Made by a program: the position numbers and the translations under genes. A model generated the notes under the pieces. It worked only from the letters and a program-made list of their open reading frames with translations, did not search any database and was not told the DNA's origin. A stretch of 64,000 nt of DNA from Tetranychus cinnabarinus. Taxonomy: Eukaryota > Arthropoda > Arachnida > Trombidiformes > Tetranychidae. Shown one piece after another: positions 10,330 through 24,182 of the stretch. How positions within the stretch are numbered: position 1 is the stretch's first letter; each line of letters opens with the position of its first letter. The stretch is taken from positions 3,596,001 through 3,660,000 of the forward strand of contig WHVY01000006.1 in assembly GCA_022266195.1 (NCBI GenBank). Direction: 5' to 3'.

Positions 10330-13285
10330 ATGAGTCAACAGGATGATATTAAAAGGCCTGGTACTCGAGTTTTCAAGAAATCCGCACCAAACGGAAAAAT
10401 AACAGTTTATCTTGGTAAAAGGGATTTCGTCGACCATGTTACTCACGTTGATCCAATAGGTAAAATCCCCCACTCGATTTAATATTACCAAATTATTTAC
10501 TTTGATCTTGTTTACTTGCATTGAATACTCGACCTTAAAGATGCCACTATTCTCACATTATTCATCCCTCATTTGTTCCTACTTTTTCCTCTTTCCTTTC
10601 ATTGTGTCTTAGATGGCGTAGTCTTGGTTGATTCAGACTATGTCAAAGATCGCCGAGTATTTGGCCATGTCTCCGCTGCTTTTCGTTATGGAAGAGAAGA
10701 TCTAGATGTTCTTGGTTTGACTTTTCGTAAAGATCTTTACCTAGCATCTGAGCAAATTTTTCCAGTTACGGAAGAAATGAAGAAAAAACCTCGAACCAGA
10801 TTACAAGAAAGATTAATAAAAAAATTGGGACCTAATGCATTCCCGTTTTATTTCGAGGTAAATTTTTATTCCGATTCCCGCTAAATTTACTTGATATTTG
10901 TCAATTTACTCTTTTCAATTTAATGTCATTTATTAGTGTGCAGTTTTAAATATCAGCTTTCAATTTATCAAATGATTATTTCAATAAGATTATATTGTTA
11001 GCTTTCAATTATTAGGTATAACAAATGAAGTTTATAATTTATTGCTTCATTTTCTTGCAATCTCAATCACAATTTGTGAATATGTTGTATTCATTCATCT
11101 CTTGACATTTTACTTGTGCTCATTGCGTCTTCATTTCTTTCTTATGTTCATCAATTTTCCTTTTCCGTCTTAAAAATATTTTTCAGCTTCCTTCTCATTG
11201 TCCAGCATCGGTTACACTCCAACCAGCACCAGGAGATACCGGTAAACCATGTGGAGTTGATTATGAGTTAAAAGCATATGTTGCTGACAATGTAGACGAA
11301 AAATCTCACAAACGCAATTCTGTAAGGTTGGCGATACGAAAAATTACTTACGCACCAAGTGAACAAGGCGAACAACCCAGTGTGGAAGTTAGCAAACAAT
11401 TTGTGATGTCCCCAAATAAGCTCCACTTAGAAGCTTCTCTAGATAAAGAGGTTTGTATTTCCAAACATCTATATTCCATTAACTTGTTTATTACTTATAA
11501 CTTATAAAACAGTCAATTTAATGGAAACAGTGAGAGGAGTTATCAACAATTTTCTTGTAACAAAAAAGGATTTTAGAAAAGAGTTCTAGATTAGCAATTT
11601 TGAAGTTACGCTGGTCCATTTTAAAAGGATTACCATTAAACTCAAAGCTCAATTTCCAAGGTTTGGTCCAACTTTACCAATCTTTCGATGGCTTACTCCT
11701 AATCTTTGAACTTTAATCATCTCAACTATGATTCATTTGCAAATCTTGAAACAAAAATTCACCAAACAACAACCAATTCAATGTTCGGATGTATTCAATC
11801 TTGTTTAATAGAGTAAACCCTTTTCATGAGTTTGATTGATATTTTTCAAAAATTAACTCTACTCAAAAGAGCTCAGCAATAATGACTGTCTAAATGATCT
11901 CTGTAATACGATTGTCTTTCTTGGTCAGAATACTTAAAGTTGGTTAGAATAGCTAGAATTCAAATAATGGTTTGAACTTTTAGGATTTGGTTAAGTTGGA
12001 ATCTACCGTATTTTGCGGTAAATTTACTTTTTAATCGTTAGGTATTAACAATTTCTGATTCCCTGAATAGCTTTGAGACTTGAAATACTTTTTCATCTCT
12101 AGATTATTCATTTTGCTTTGATTCTTTAGCTTTATCATCATGGAGAAGACATTGCAGTTAATGTTCATATTGCCAACAACTCTAATCGATCGGTCAAGAA
12201 AATCAAAGTATCAGTTCGACAATTCTCTGATATCTGTTTGTTTTCAACGGCACAATACAAATGCACAGTAGCTGAAATTCAGAGTGAGTACGTGATTGAA
12301 ATTCCATTCTCGATTAGACTTATCTTAGCTTTGATTAATTGTTTCTCTCATTTTTTCATGTTCATCAAATGTTTTGGATCCATATTTATTCCGATCACAT
12401 CAAATCAGGGATGGTTTTCCTGTTAGTCCTGGATTCACTTTATCAAAAGTCTATCACCTTCGACCTCTTTTAACAGATAACAAATCAAAACGAGGTTTGG
12501 CTCTTGACGGTCAACTTAAACATGAAGATACCAACCTAGCTTCATCAACCATGTAAATATTACCTTTCATGTTAGAGGTTAATCATAAATGTAGAAAAAT
12601 TTATTCTTACAATTATATGTTTCTATTGAACTTTTCAACAGCATAAACGACCCAGCGCATAAGGAAAACCTTGGCATAATAGTTCAATATAAGGTTAGAG
12701 TCAAACTTTGCCTGGGCCCATTGGGTGGTGATGTTGTCGCAGAATTACCATTTGTTTTGATGCACCCCAAGCCTGAAGATGAGAATGAAATTTTTGAGAC
12801 TTCAACTGAAGGTGACACTCGCACAAATCATGCCAGCAATGATGCAAATAAACAAGATCTAATCAACGATTTTAACTTAATCCAATTGGATACGTGAGTT
12901 TTGATTTTGACTCTGTCTCTCTTGCTCACTTACTTTTATGTCGCATGTTTCGGGTTCATCGCTTATTGATGCAGTATTTTTAGATTTAACTTAATGACAT
13001 CAACTGACTAAATATGTACTTATTTTAATTTAAAATTTTCATCTTATTTTTTAACTCAGAAATCTAATTCTGAAAATTTGCAGAACGAAGTTGATGATAA
13101 ATCTAATTTATTGACTTTGGACAGTACTGTGTTTATCAACGAATGCCTCTAATTGACCAATATATTGTACATTTTTATCATTTTTATTTTTATTTTTCAA
13201 TAGAGAACCGACAGAAGATGATATTATCTTCGAGGACTTTGCTCGGACCAGATTAAAAGCTGAAACTGAAGCACGATCCAATTGA
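10330..13285 (+). CDS. krz: Beta-arrestin (kurtz-type arrestin)
   Basis: Binds phosphorylated G-protein-coupled receptors at the plasma membrane, ends G-protein signalling and links receptors to clathrin and AP2 (family role). Seven exons (10330-10459, 10613-10857, 11187-11450, 12130-12287, 12409-12552, 12642-12893, 13204-13285) join in frame to 424 residues, normal for the family. Motifs in order: KRPGTRVFKK, GKRDFVDHV, DPIDGVVLVD, the exon 2 block ending FPFYFE, LPSHCPASVTLQPAPGD, GKPCGVDYELKAY, TAQYKCTVAEI, PVSPGFTLSKVY and FVLMHPKP. The tail has a clathrin box (LIQLD) and an AP2-type segment (DIIFEDFARTR), so this is a non-visual beta-arrestin and not a visual one. The donor after exon 4 is GTACGT at 12288; the nearby GTGAGT would break the frame. 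Confidence 0.96.
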
Positions 13286-14870
13286 TCAGAATTTTTATAC
13301 TTTTTGGGTTGCTTCTCTTAAAAAACTACTTACCCACCTTGTAGCAATGTTGATCCACAGCATTGCAAGGTTTTCAATAAACAGTGTTTAAATTATTGAA
13401 TTTACATGGCAATTACTTTTAATTTTTTACTCAAAAGCGTATTCGACGAGATTTAGCCGGTGTATGGCTTAAAGTTACTTAAAGACAGTCCCTGTTGGTC
13501 ACAAGCGATCCCAAGTTGGCCTTTCAATCGAACATGCTTCAATTGATTTGATGAAGAACAAAAAGGTTTTGCCAATTTAGAGACAAATGGTGTTAAGTTA
13601 GATCTGTTTTGAAGATGTCCGATATTCAGGCGAGACTTATGGATAATGGTTCATGTATATCAAATCGGACCAGAAGGCAAGAATTTTTTATTCTTTGACG
13701 AAGACGCATTTTAACAATGATTTGTATCGAACATTGTTAGCATCAAGAAAATGAAAATGAGACTAGGTTTAAATATGAAAAAATATTATTTTACTAAAGT
13801 TGGTTTCGATGTATTTCAACATGAAATACAAAAAGATTTTGAGCTATCCAGAAAAGGTTGCCAGGATTGAAAACTATTCTGGACTATTTAATGATATTTG
13901 ACAAGGACAACTTTGGTAGGACGATGTGATGTCACTATCGGGGGGACTCCATGAAGCACCTGAGCCAGATTTGAATGAGAGAGATATCATGAGATAGAAG
14001 ATGATGAGCTATGAAAACACTAATGGCTTTCATCTGTGAGATAAAAACAAGTTTTGCTGAACAAGTGATATTATGGATTCTGATACTTTGGATCAGATCT
14101 TCAGCTGATTCTTTGTGTATTATTATTAAGCCCGAAATTATTGTATAAACTTTTTCTTGTTTTTTATTATAATTATTGTTATCTTATTACTCATAATGAT
14201 TTATTGTCAGTTATCATGATCAGCTTTATTGAGATTTTCTTATTTATTAACTATCTGTCAAGACAATGACAAAATAATCAGTAAAAGCACAGTAAGTTTT
14301 CAATTTGACTTTTCTCCTATTTTTTTCTTGTTTATATTTTGGTTTTTTTCCTAATTTTACGCTATCTATGACAATTGTTTTAGTTTAACTTGACAAAATC
14401 ATCCTTTTCTTTTGTTCAAATTTCAATTGATTTCTCAATTTGACTGTATTGATTAATCAGATTAAAATGCTTTAATTTGCAATGGTTTTTGTTTTTTTTT
14501 GAAACAGAGTTGAAGATGAAAATACTCATAAGCCAGAAAAGAGAGAATATCAGTAAGATAATGAAACCAATCAACTCTTCCATCTATTTGGTTTGCAATT
14601 TTGGCGAAATTTTTCAATCAAAAGGTAATTTAAAATTTAGTTTGATTACAAAATCTTATTACAAAATTTTATGATTTCATTATTACCCGCTAGTTGTTCT
14701 CATTGGTTGTTTGGAAGAGAGTTAACTCTGTACATCCACATACATAAGCTTAATACCTTTTAAAAACATCTGACGGGCTTTGTTTTGACAACTATCATTG
14801 ATGTAAATATTCATATTATCATTTATATTTACGATCATAATTATAAAGTTTAAATCAGATTGTGTTAAAT
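13286..14870. other. Arrestin 3' region and intergenic
   Basis: The AATAAA at 13376-13381, 91 bp after the arrestin stop, is a good poly(A) signal. The stretch 13440-14100 is less AT-rich than its flanks but has no long ORF, and I see no recognisable feature in it. Confidence 0.45.
13376..13381 (+). terminator. Candidate poly(A) signal of arrestin
   Basis: AATAAA 91 bp downstream of the arrestin stop codon. This is a typical position, but it is inferred from sequence alone. Confidence 0.55.
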
Positions 14871-17851
14871 ATGCTCCCAACAAGTGGTTATTTCAAGAAT
14901 CTCCATTGTCCCTATTATAAAAGTGGATTCTGCTGTCGCCCCCATTGTCATTACAAACATGCCAGTGTTACTACTGCTAAAACATATATACCTACACCAA
15001 TCAATAAGATTCCTGAATACAAACCGACACCCATTGCCGAATTAAGAAAGCGAAAAGCTAGTGAGTTATCAAATTCAAATGAGCCATTGGTGAAAGTAAA
15101 GAAAGAACCAATTGACGATGATTGTGATATCATTGCAACTATTGTTGGCGACAAAGCCAATGCCTCCGAGAAAGAATTAAAGGACAAGACTAAGGAAATA
15201 AACAAAGAAAGTATTATTAAGGATAAAGCATCTAACCAGCTTAATGGTAAACTAAACAAAACCAAGACACAACCCACTGTGAAAGAAGAACTAAAAAAGA
15301 AGAAGCTATCTAAAGATTCAAAGACGGATCTGACCAAATCTATTAACAAGTCAACTTCAGAAGAAAAAAAATTGCCTCCAACCAAAGAATCAGTCAAGTC
15401 TTCATCATCCAAAAATCCATGTACAACTCCAAGTTCAACAAAATTAAACCATGATGGAACTAAAAAATCTGTGAAAGTTTCTGCTACCAAATCGGACGAC
15501 TCAGCATCATCATCATTAACATCCCAGTCATCAACTGTCGATACATCCAAAAAATCTCCATCGAAACTGGTAGCAGATAGTCAAAAGTAATTTTTTATCA
15601 ATCTGTGTTGAAATTCTCATACTAATTTCCCCTTTGGTTATTTCTCTTTAGGAAAGACGATTTAGCTGAATTATTAGAATCTCCACCCACAGAAGACGAG
15701 TTGAATCAAGTTTCTGTTGCAAAAAAATCAAGAGTCGCTCACAGCGGACCATCTGAACTGGTATGAACAACATTTTATTACACCCAACTTGACAAAGAGT
15801 ATGACATGCAAATTTGTGTATTTCAAGTTTGATCCGATATCCATTTCACAATTTGCATGACAACTCTGAACCCATTCATTATTTTTCTAAACCTAATTTT
15901 TTTATTATTTTTTTATAGACGATGAAATTGTCCATGGCGAAGAAACCAGTTAAATTGACACCTTCACAAATAATGTTTAACCGTTTCAACGATCTAGCAA
16001 GCAAAGAATCAATCAATGAACCTGTAAGAATTTAATGGAATATCATTTTGTAGGATTTACTATTCATTTATTTTTTCATTTCCAGCAGTTAAACGATGCA
16101 AATGCAAAGAAGAGAATCGCTCACAATTCAATCATTAAAACCTCTTCAAGTCCAAGCACAGCTCAAAAGGCAACACCCGCTTTACCTACAAAGAGACGCC
16201 CGGTGATACCAAATGAATTTGGAGGGAAAATTCCCATGGCTATTCGGACTCGATATCTCAATAATTTCATCGACGAGCTACTTAAGTTTACCTCAGAAGA
16301 CGAATCGTATAGCAGGGTAAGTAATTTCCATTAGCAAAGTGAATTGACATCATGACATTAAAGATGATCTCCATGATTGCAGAAATGTTTTTCTCAACAG
16401 CCTGTATACTTTATTTTATAAAATCTAATTGTTTTTATTATCTAATTTTCAGGGTCTCCTCGAAGAAAAGACTATATACACACGTAGTACAAGTAAAAAC
16501 GTGTATCTAAATCTAGCAGTTAATACAATCAAGCGAATTAGGAATGAAGCTAATGCGAAAAATAGTAACTCATCATCACCATCGACTCCACAAACGCCAT
16601 CAAAATCAGCTGATGGATCAATTGGTAATCGTCCAGTTTCACATGAAATGATTTTGAATGGTCCCCACGCTGAAGGCTGTAGCATTGAAAAACGCAGAGT
16701 TAGCATAAGTGTTCAAGATTTATCCGATGCTCAACTTTACACCGCTCTGAAACGCTATATTATGAGTATTAACAAGCTGTCTGAGTACGGCTATCCCAGA
16801 CCTGACCCTCAAGTCAAAGGCAAAGCTATTTTACCACCGAGTGATGCTAAATGTAAAAACAACTTCTCATCATCGAGACGAATATGTCATAGATGTATGA
16901 AAAACTTTGCCGTTGATGAATTCGGTTACCCATTGTCTTTAGAGACATGTGTTTATCATTCTGGCCGTCTTTGGAACGAAAGATGTAAGGTTATCCATGG
17001 TTGCTCAAAATTCATCATTTCTAAAATGTACATTTCTTTATTTGACAGTCAACAGAAGCATTGAAAAAAAATATTCGTGTTGTAAGGGTGATTCGTCTAC
17101 TGGAGGTTGTTGTTCGGGAAAGTCCCATGTAGTTGATGGTACGTGTCATCCTAACTACTTGATGGGATATGTACATACTGGACCAAAGGCAGCTGATACT
17201 AATGGTTTTTTCGGCATCTATGCGTTAGATTGTGAAATGGTAATCATCTATCAACATTTGTATTTTTACTAACTACTGAATCCAAACTAATTTACATTAT
17301 CAATTTATTTTCAGTCTTATACAACTGTCGGATTGGAACTGACTCGTGTTTCTGTTATTGATCATAAATTAAAATGTGTTTATGAATCTCTTGTGAAGCC
17401 AGATAACCCGGTTCTTGACTATAACACCAAATTCAGTGGAATAAAAGAAGGTGATTTGGACAAAGTTGAAGTTTCTTTGAAAGATGTCCAGCAAAAATTG
17501 TTAGCTCTGATAGGAGATAAAACTATCCTAATCGGTCATTCTTTGGAGAGTGATCTTAAAGCCTTAAAAATTATTCACGATACTGTGATTGATACAGCGG
17601 AAGTTTTTCCACATCGACGAGGCCTTCCTTATAAACGCGCTTTGAGGACCTTAATGGTTGAATTTTTGCAGTCTATTATTCAAAATGATGGTAATATTTT
17701 ATTCTAACTTTCAAATTCTTCGTTTAGATTAATTTTCTTTTCTTTTCTTCCTTCATTAGTTGATGGACACGACAGTCAAGAAGATGCTGTCGCTTGTATG
17801 AAATTAATGCTCTGGAAAGTCTCGCAGGATTTATCTAAAGTTAAACGCTGA
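14871..17851 (+). CDS. REXO1: REXO1-like RNA exonuclease (DEDDh 3'-5' exonuclease)
   Basis: Predicted nuclear 3'-5' RNA exonuclease of the REX1/REXO1 family. Eight exons (14871-15586, 15652-15760, 15919-16023, 16086-16316, 16453-16984, 17049-17239, 17315-17690, 17760-17851) give 783 residues. The start MLPTSGYFKNLHCP followed by a Cys/His cluster (about residues 10-30) matches the N-terminal CCCH-like finger of REXO1, so the ATG at 14871 is chosen. The middle, residues about 45-300, is Lys/Ser/Thr-rich and probably disordered. A Cys-rich segment (YSCCKGDSSTGGCCSG) precedes the EXOIII domain: YALDCEM with the first Asp and Glu, GLELTRV, LIGHSLESDLKAL, and GHDSQEDAVACM with the last His and Asp. 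All DEDDh residues are present. AATAAA at 18115-18120 may be the poly(A) signal. Confidence 0.94.
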
Positions 17852-19925
17852 TCCACTATTTAATAATTACCTAATTATTTCTTACAACCAATTTACTTTT
17901 TTCATAACCTCATACTTTATATTTTTCCTCTTGGTCTATCAAATTAATCTACTCACTATGATTTTGCCCCGATACACCTATTGTAATATTATACCATTTA
18001 AATGTCATCATCTATTCATTATTAGTATTTATAAATTTTTTTAGATGCAATCGTTTCGGGTGATTGTAAATTAAATTTGAGATTTTGAGAAACAATTTAC
18101 ACATTAAATTTTGCAATAAATTTGCCAACTTGAAAACTTGAAACTTGAAAGTCTGATAATTAATTAATTTACTTAAAAAGAATTGTTTACAATTCAGAAA
18201 TGATCGCTTATTGAATCAGTCTAACATGAATGTTATAACACATTTATTACCTTTACAAAGTCAAGAAAATTTCAAAACCAAACAAAGTGAAATGATTATT
18301 GAATTCAAGTGTAGATGTGTTCGTTTCAATTACAAATTAATAATTTCTCAAGTCAAAGTAATGTGTTCATGAAGTCGTTACATAAGTGCAATAAATATGA
18401 CAATTTACAATTGCTGATAGGAAACATCAAAATTGTAGCAAATTCAAAGGTTTTCCTCGTCAAGTAAAGATAAGAAAGTAAAGAGGGAAATCCTTAGTCT
18501 AACACTTGATTTTCATCCATATTCAGTAATCTTATCTGGTTTTTAATGAGTATATCTTCAATAAACACTCAACTTATGTCATTGCAGCAAAGTACCTTTT
18601 CAGGGAGAAAATCAGAATTCAGAGCTAATCGAGTAATTATCAATAGAAGCTTAAAATGCTGGACAACTGAATCAACTAAACGAGTCGACTAAACTTGAAA
18701 ATTTGATAAAATTATATTTAACACGAATTTGTTTAACAGTATAACATATTTGACCAAAATTTCTTACCTTGTTATTATGTTTAAAACACAATTATTGGCA
18801 TCAGATGACACGATGACACTCAACTTGATTAAAGATTCAGCTTGTGAACTTATGAATAATAAATCGAGCAAAACTCACAAATTCAGATTCACATTGTCAG
18901 ATTCATAAAGTTAGATGGAAAGGAAACATTTGATCCAGATTCAAATTAAAGGCAAACCAAATTGATAGGTTGATATCAAAAAGGCTACCTAGAAACCGTT
19001 GTTAGGGACGGAGAAGATACCCAAGCTAAAGAAACAGTTAGAAAAGAGTAAATTCATTTTTTTGTAAATTTTGTTGACAAGTTAATTGTCAATTTTTGTA
19101 AAAATTGTCATGTCCAATTAAACTTAATAACAATCAACTAATAAACCCTTTTCTAGTCAAATGCTCTTAATTGAGCTTCTCTAGGTGAGTAACCTTTGAT
19201 CTAAACAAGATCACATCGACTTTTCCCCCTTTCCTTTTTTCAATCTCTGTTTTCCCTCTGTTCTAATGGTCTCTCTTTTTCTCTTTCTTTTTCACGATTT
19301 ATGCCATCTTTTTTCCACTTGCTCATATTGATTTGTAATCTTCTTTGTCTATTTGATGGTGTTTTGTCGTGATTTTCATTCTTTTTACTTAATTTATTTT
19401 CCAAATTTTCAACACAAATGAACCTTATTTCATCTTCTCAATCTTCGATTATGCTGTCCATGCCTTGATCATTTTGTAATTGTAAATGGTGACAATTTAT
19501 AAAAACAGTCCGGCAACGCTGTCAATTTTAAAAGGATTCAGAGTATTTTCATATTATTTTTTAACTAATCAAATTTTTAATCACTCACTGGTCTTCTGAT
19601 GATTCTCATGGCTTAAAGTGCAAATTTACTTGATTTATCAAGCTGACTTCAACCAAGAAAGTAAGTCGAGTTTGATTTTAATTTCTCCGAGTTTATGCGT
19701 CTGTCATTTTCTGTAGATCGTGTATTTATTTAACACTGTGTTTATTTTAGATTATTTTTTTCGAATTGAATTGACATTAGTTTTTTATCGAAACTGCTGC
19801 ATCAATAAATCTAATTAAACCAATTTTTCTGTTTTTTTTGTTTAAATTCTATCTTTTCAAACTTCTTATCTAGGGTGGCCTGTCTTCTGGTTACTCTGAA
19901 GGCTGCCTGGAAAAGTTTAGCTACT
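17852..19925. other. Intergenic plus 5' UTR of the F-box gene
   Basis: No ORF of note. A GTAAGT donor at 19661 and a CTAG acceptor ending at 19873 suggest a 5' UTR exon near 19600-19660 spliced to 19874. The frame before the ATG at 19926 is open back to 19874, so an upstream start in another exon cannot be excluded. Confidence 0.45.
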
Positions 19926-22283
19926 ATGTCTGCAGAAGTGGGTTACACGAAACGAACGACGGCTGAGCTGTCTCGATGTTTTAATGGACTATCCGTATCG
20001 AGAAACAACTATAAAAATAATGGTTCAACCGCCAATGGATCAGCGGCATCTTCTAACTCTGTGAACAATGAAGAAGATGATGAATTGGACGCTGTTACTA
20101 AGTCTTTCCAAGAACAAAACTTGACGGAACGATCGGGTGAAAAGTTAAACGGGTTAAGCAATCAAATTTGTAAGGAGGAGAAAGTTTTTAAAAACGGTGC
20201 TTCCCCTAATCATCAATCAAATGGTAGAACAATTATATCTCTATACGAATCTGAGCTTTTCTTGAAAATCCAATACAAAGCAAATTTAATGGATTCCGAG
20301 GAAACCAAAGATTTCGATGATAATGATTCCAATGAGGCCATGATAACGCAGTCACCAACCATAATAAATTTATTCGAAGCGTGTCAGCTAACTCCTTCAA
20401 AACGTCCACCTCCTGTCGCCCCTCCAAAAACTAGTAAAGCTCGACGGAGAAATTTTCTACTTAGCCTTCAAAAACCAGCTACAGAATTCGAGTTGCTTCG
20501 TGATGCAAAATTTTTGCATTACTTTTTCAGATTCTTCACTTCCAGAGATCGATGCCTTCTTGCTCAGGTAATTTACGTTTTTTCATTTGTTTAAAAATAC
20601 TTAAAACTGTAACTCTAGAAAATTAACTTAGATATTTATTCAAAATGTGATTCATTCTAGGTTTGTCCTACATGGAAAGATGTATTATACAGTGATCCGA
20701 AATTTTGGTATGGATTAACGCCTGTTGTTTATACAAATGAACTAAGGAGGTTGCCGGTTAAAAATAGCCCAGATCCTCCAGATCCATGGTTAATCGGACC
20801 TTACATCAGAAAACGGATAGAAATGTTTCGAAATCAAGAATCTGTTGATTCAATTTCATCCGATGAAAGTGTACAAAGCGATACATCTTTAGACGAAAGA
20901 TATAATTTTCACCCAGATAGAGTTAAAGATGAGCTTTATGCTAGCATAGAGAGAAGATGTTTTAGTTCTATTATTCTTTACGCAGCCAATGATGATGATA
21001 TTCTCGACTTTGTTACCAAACTCTCACCTTCTGGACTTAGATGTATACAATCAGCATCCATACGTTGTTCGACTATAACTGACAAAGGACTTGATATTTT
21101 TCTTGCGTCTTTAAGTCAATCATTGATACAACTCGAACTGACCAGTAAGTTTTTCTTTGTAATATTTTCGCTTGAATATGATTTAATATAATCTATTTTT
21201 TAATTAGGTTGCAATGAAATTAGTGATTCTGGTTTATGGACTAGTTTAGTGCCACATCTTCAATCATTAACAATTCGCGATTGTATAAATATAAGTGACG
21301 AAACTATCGCAGCAACTTCACAAATGTTAACTGAATTACAAGAAATGTGCCTTCAGGTAAACTATTTTTTGCAAATTTTTAACACCAAATCAAAATAAAA
21401 CATTTTTGATAATTTTTTCTTTCGATTTAGACATACCATATGTCCGATGCTAGTACTAGTTTTTTCGGTCCTGTTACACTGCGAAAGAACCTTAAGGCTC
21501 TGCGCTTAGAAAATTGTTGGGAGCTGACTAATCAAGGAGTTGTTAATATTGTTCACAGTCTTCCTCATATTGAAAGACTGGGGCTATTAGGATGTTCGAA
21601 GGTAATGGTTCTTTATCTACATGAATTTATACACAACTATCAATCTTTTTTTAACGACTTTGCATCTTTTTTTATAGATCACGGACGAAGCTATTGAAAT
21701 GATGTCTGATAGAGTCAGGCGTTTGAAAGTTTTGGATCTATCCTGGTGTGCAAGAATCACTGATATAGCTCTTCAATACATTGCTTGTGATTTATCAGTC
21801 AATCTTCGAGCTCTTAATTTTGACAGGTAATGGTCATTATTTTGTCAAAATTATCTTAATATTGATTGGTTAATCATTCATTTTTTTTATCAACTTCAGG
21901 TGTTCGGGTATTTCTGATGTGGGAGTCGGATACATCTCTAAACTTCCACACTTAATTATTCTCTCTCTTCGTTGCTGCCCTCAACTTAGTGACTCATCTC
22001 TACTTAGTATTTGCAATTTGAAGAGACTCAGATTATTATATTTAGCAGGTAAAATTGACTTCATGTTGACTCTATTGTTTTCAATTCAATCATTAATAAC
22101 AAAATTTATCGTTTTATATCAAATTCTCTAGGTAATCCGCTATTCACCTTCAAAGGTTTAATACATTTGACTCATTTGGATGAATTGCAGTTGGTTGAAC
22201 TAACAAATTGTCCAGCAGTGACCGACGAGCTTGTTCAATACATGAGGAGTAGAAACCCAGGCTGCGACGTAGTAAAAGGATAA
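19926..22283 (+). CDS. FBXL16: FBXL16-like F-box/leucine-rich-repeat protein
   Basis: F-box/LRR proteins usually select substrates for SCF ubiquitin ligases; vertebrate FBXL16 acts more as a PP2A- and SCF-linked regulator. Seven exons (19926-20567, 20661-21144, 21208-21356, 21431-21601, 21678-21826, 21900-22048, 22132-22283) encode 631 residues. Residues 1-190 are low-complexity and include a proline-rich PPPVAPP. The F-box-like segment reads YFFRFFTSRDRCLLAQVC then WKDVLY and FWYGLTPV. The rest is about a dozen LRRs, for example LRLENCWELTNQGV, LDLSWCARITD and LRCCPQLSDSSL. Closeness to FBXL16 is judged from the F-box, the LTPV segment and the LRR order. An acidic insert (SISSDESVQSDTSLDE) between F-box and LRRs seems specific to this lineage. 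Confidence 0.9.
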
Positions 22284-24182
22284 ATTGATTGTCGATCTTA
22301 AAAGTATTATAAAACCTAAATCAAAGCCCAAAATAGTTTGACCAGAACGTTCAAACTGGACTCTAGCAATTTTCAATAATTTATTTTGATTAATTTAATT
22401 TTTGGTAATGCTATTAAGCGTCGTCAACCAAATATGTTTTAATTTATCTTGTATCGATAGCGCAAGATAATATTTTCAATCATATATTACTTTAACAACT
22501 TTGTAAGTATTATTCATGAATCATGACCAAAATTGAGTTTTTTAAAATATTTTTAACCATTTAAAGGATAATTATCTACAGTAAAACTGTGAATCAATTA
22601 AATTATATTCTTTAAAAGATGAAGTTTAGGTTCAATTTGATTTTCTTTGTTCTTATAAAGTGATAGATTTAGATGTAGATTCACCAAAATTGCATTGAAA
22701 ATCAATTTTCTTGCTCAGTATAAAAAATCTAATCAATTAATCTTTATTTTATGATCACCCGAAAACTACAATCAAAATCGAAATCTTAGCCTAAAACGTT
22801 CCAATTAGAAAACAAAGAAAACTAAATTGTTTTTAAACTCCATTTTTCTATGCTGTATTACAGTTTACAATTACTAATTGGTAAAGGTAAATGTCAATAA
22901 TGCTCAAAATTAAGAACATACTTCTTTTCCATTGCAAACTATTCAAATGTATTTAATAATCATGTACAATGATACCAGACATTTTACTGTAAATCCATAA
23001 ATTGCTTTTATATCAATTCAAACTAAATTTGTCTAAACTCTCATCTGTTTCATAAATAATCAATTCATTGGAAACTCAAGCTCAAAGTTTTCGGATAAAC
23101 ATTGAGTGGTGACATCTATCGAGGTTTTTTTTAACCTCCCAAACCTTATCTATGAAAGAAGGTTCAAAATATAAACACTTTTTCCATCAACAATCTCAAT
23201 CATAATGTTACTGTGAATCAATAAATAAGTTTAATTAGTGTCAAATTTTGAAATAGTGCCATAAATCTACGGACATATTACTGATGTTAAAATTTTTGTT
23301 TGACACTGCTGTTAATCATGTTAATTGGTCAAACTCATGATTAAATAAACAGTAAAAAATTGTAATGGCTGGTTAGTGGTCATTGTTGGTGAAATCAAAT
23401 TTTTCATCTGTTTAATCGTATTAACTGTAAGACAGGCTTTCAGACAGTTAAAGACACACTCTTCGATCAATCAATTTGGAATATTCATGTTGCCAGCATT
23501 TAAAAATTGATTTTTAAAGCGATTTAAGCTTTAATTGTGAGTTTTGAGAAAAGAAAGAATCAAACCAATCATACTGGTGATTATTGGGTGAGGTTTGAGA
23601 CCGGCTCAATGGACAAGATGCAAAGAAAGGTAATTTCATGTTTTTCTGTTTCCCTATTCATACACCATCATCATCATCTTCACACAAATTCTTGCTCTGT
23701 CTTTTTTCTCTGAATCTTTCGATCAATAATTTGATATGAGTCACACATTACTTTTTCCTCTTTCTTCCCTTTCACGCTTCTTTCTATAGACTCTCCTTAT
23801 TCCTGCAACTCTCAAGTTTACCACCCAAAACAATACACTTGCTAACCTTCCTTATTCATTTGGCCAGTTTATTAAAATTAATTGTACCAATGGACTAACT
23901 TAATTGTGATATTTTCTCTTCTAATCTTTATTAATCAACCCTTTTTGTGACTTTTAACCTTCCCAATATTTACAGTAATCTTAAACTCTAACTCGACTGG
24001 TTTCCTTACAACACTTTCAACACCATGATTTAATCAACCATCTTGATCATCTTACCAAAATGACAATTTTGGCTAGAACAAATTAACCCTAATACATAAT
24101 GATTTAATCCTTATTGTGCGGTGATTCTAAATTCTCATTCAACAATCCAATTTTTCGATTAAATTTGATAAAAGCAGCAAAA
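22284..24182. other. Intergenic; possible alternative first exon
   Basis: No supported gene. At about 23609-23629 an ATG-led stretch (MDKMQRK) ends at AAG|GTAATT and is followed by a CT-rich run. It could be a 5' UTR or alternative first exon of the large downstream gene, but its phase does not match exon 29720, so it is left out of the CDS. Confidence 0.35.

Noticed and set aside
12284..12289. GTGAGT donor in arrestin exon 4
   Set aside because: Using it breaks the frame. The donor at 12288 (GTACGT) restores the expected arrestin sequence across the junction.
14951..15550. 199-residue minus-strand ORF
   Set aside because: It is the antisense shadow of the Lys/Ser-rich REXO1 exon, with no splice context and no motif.
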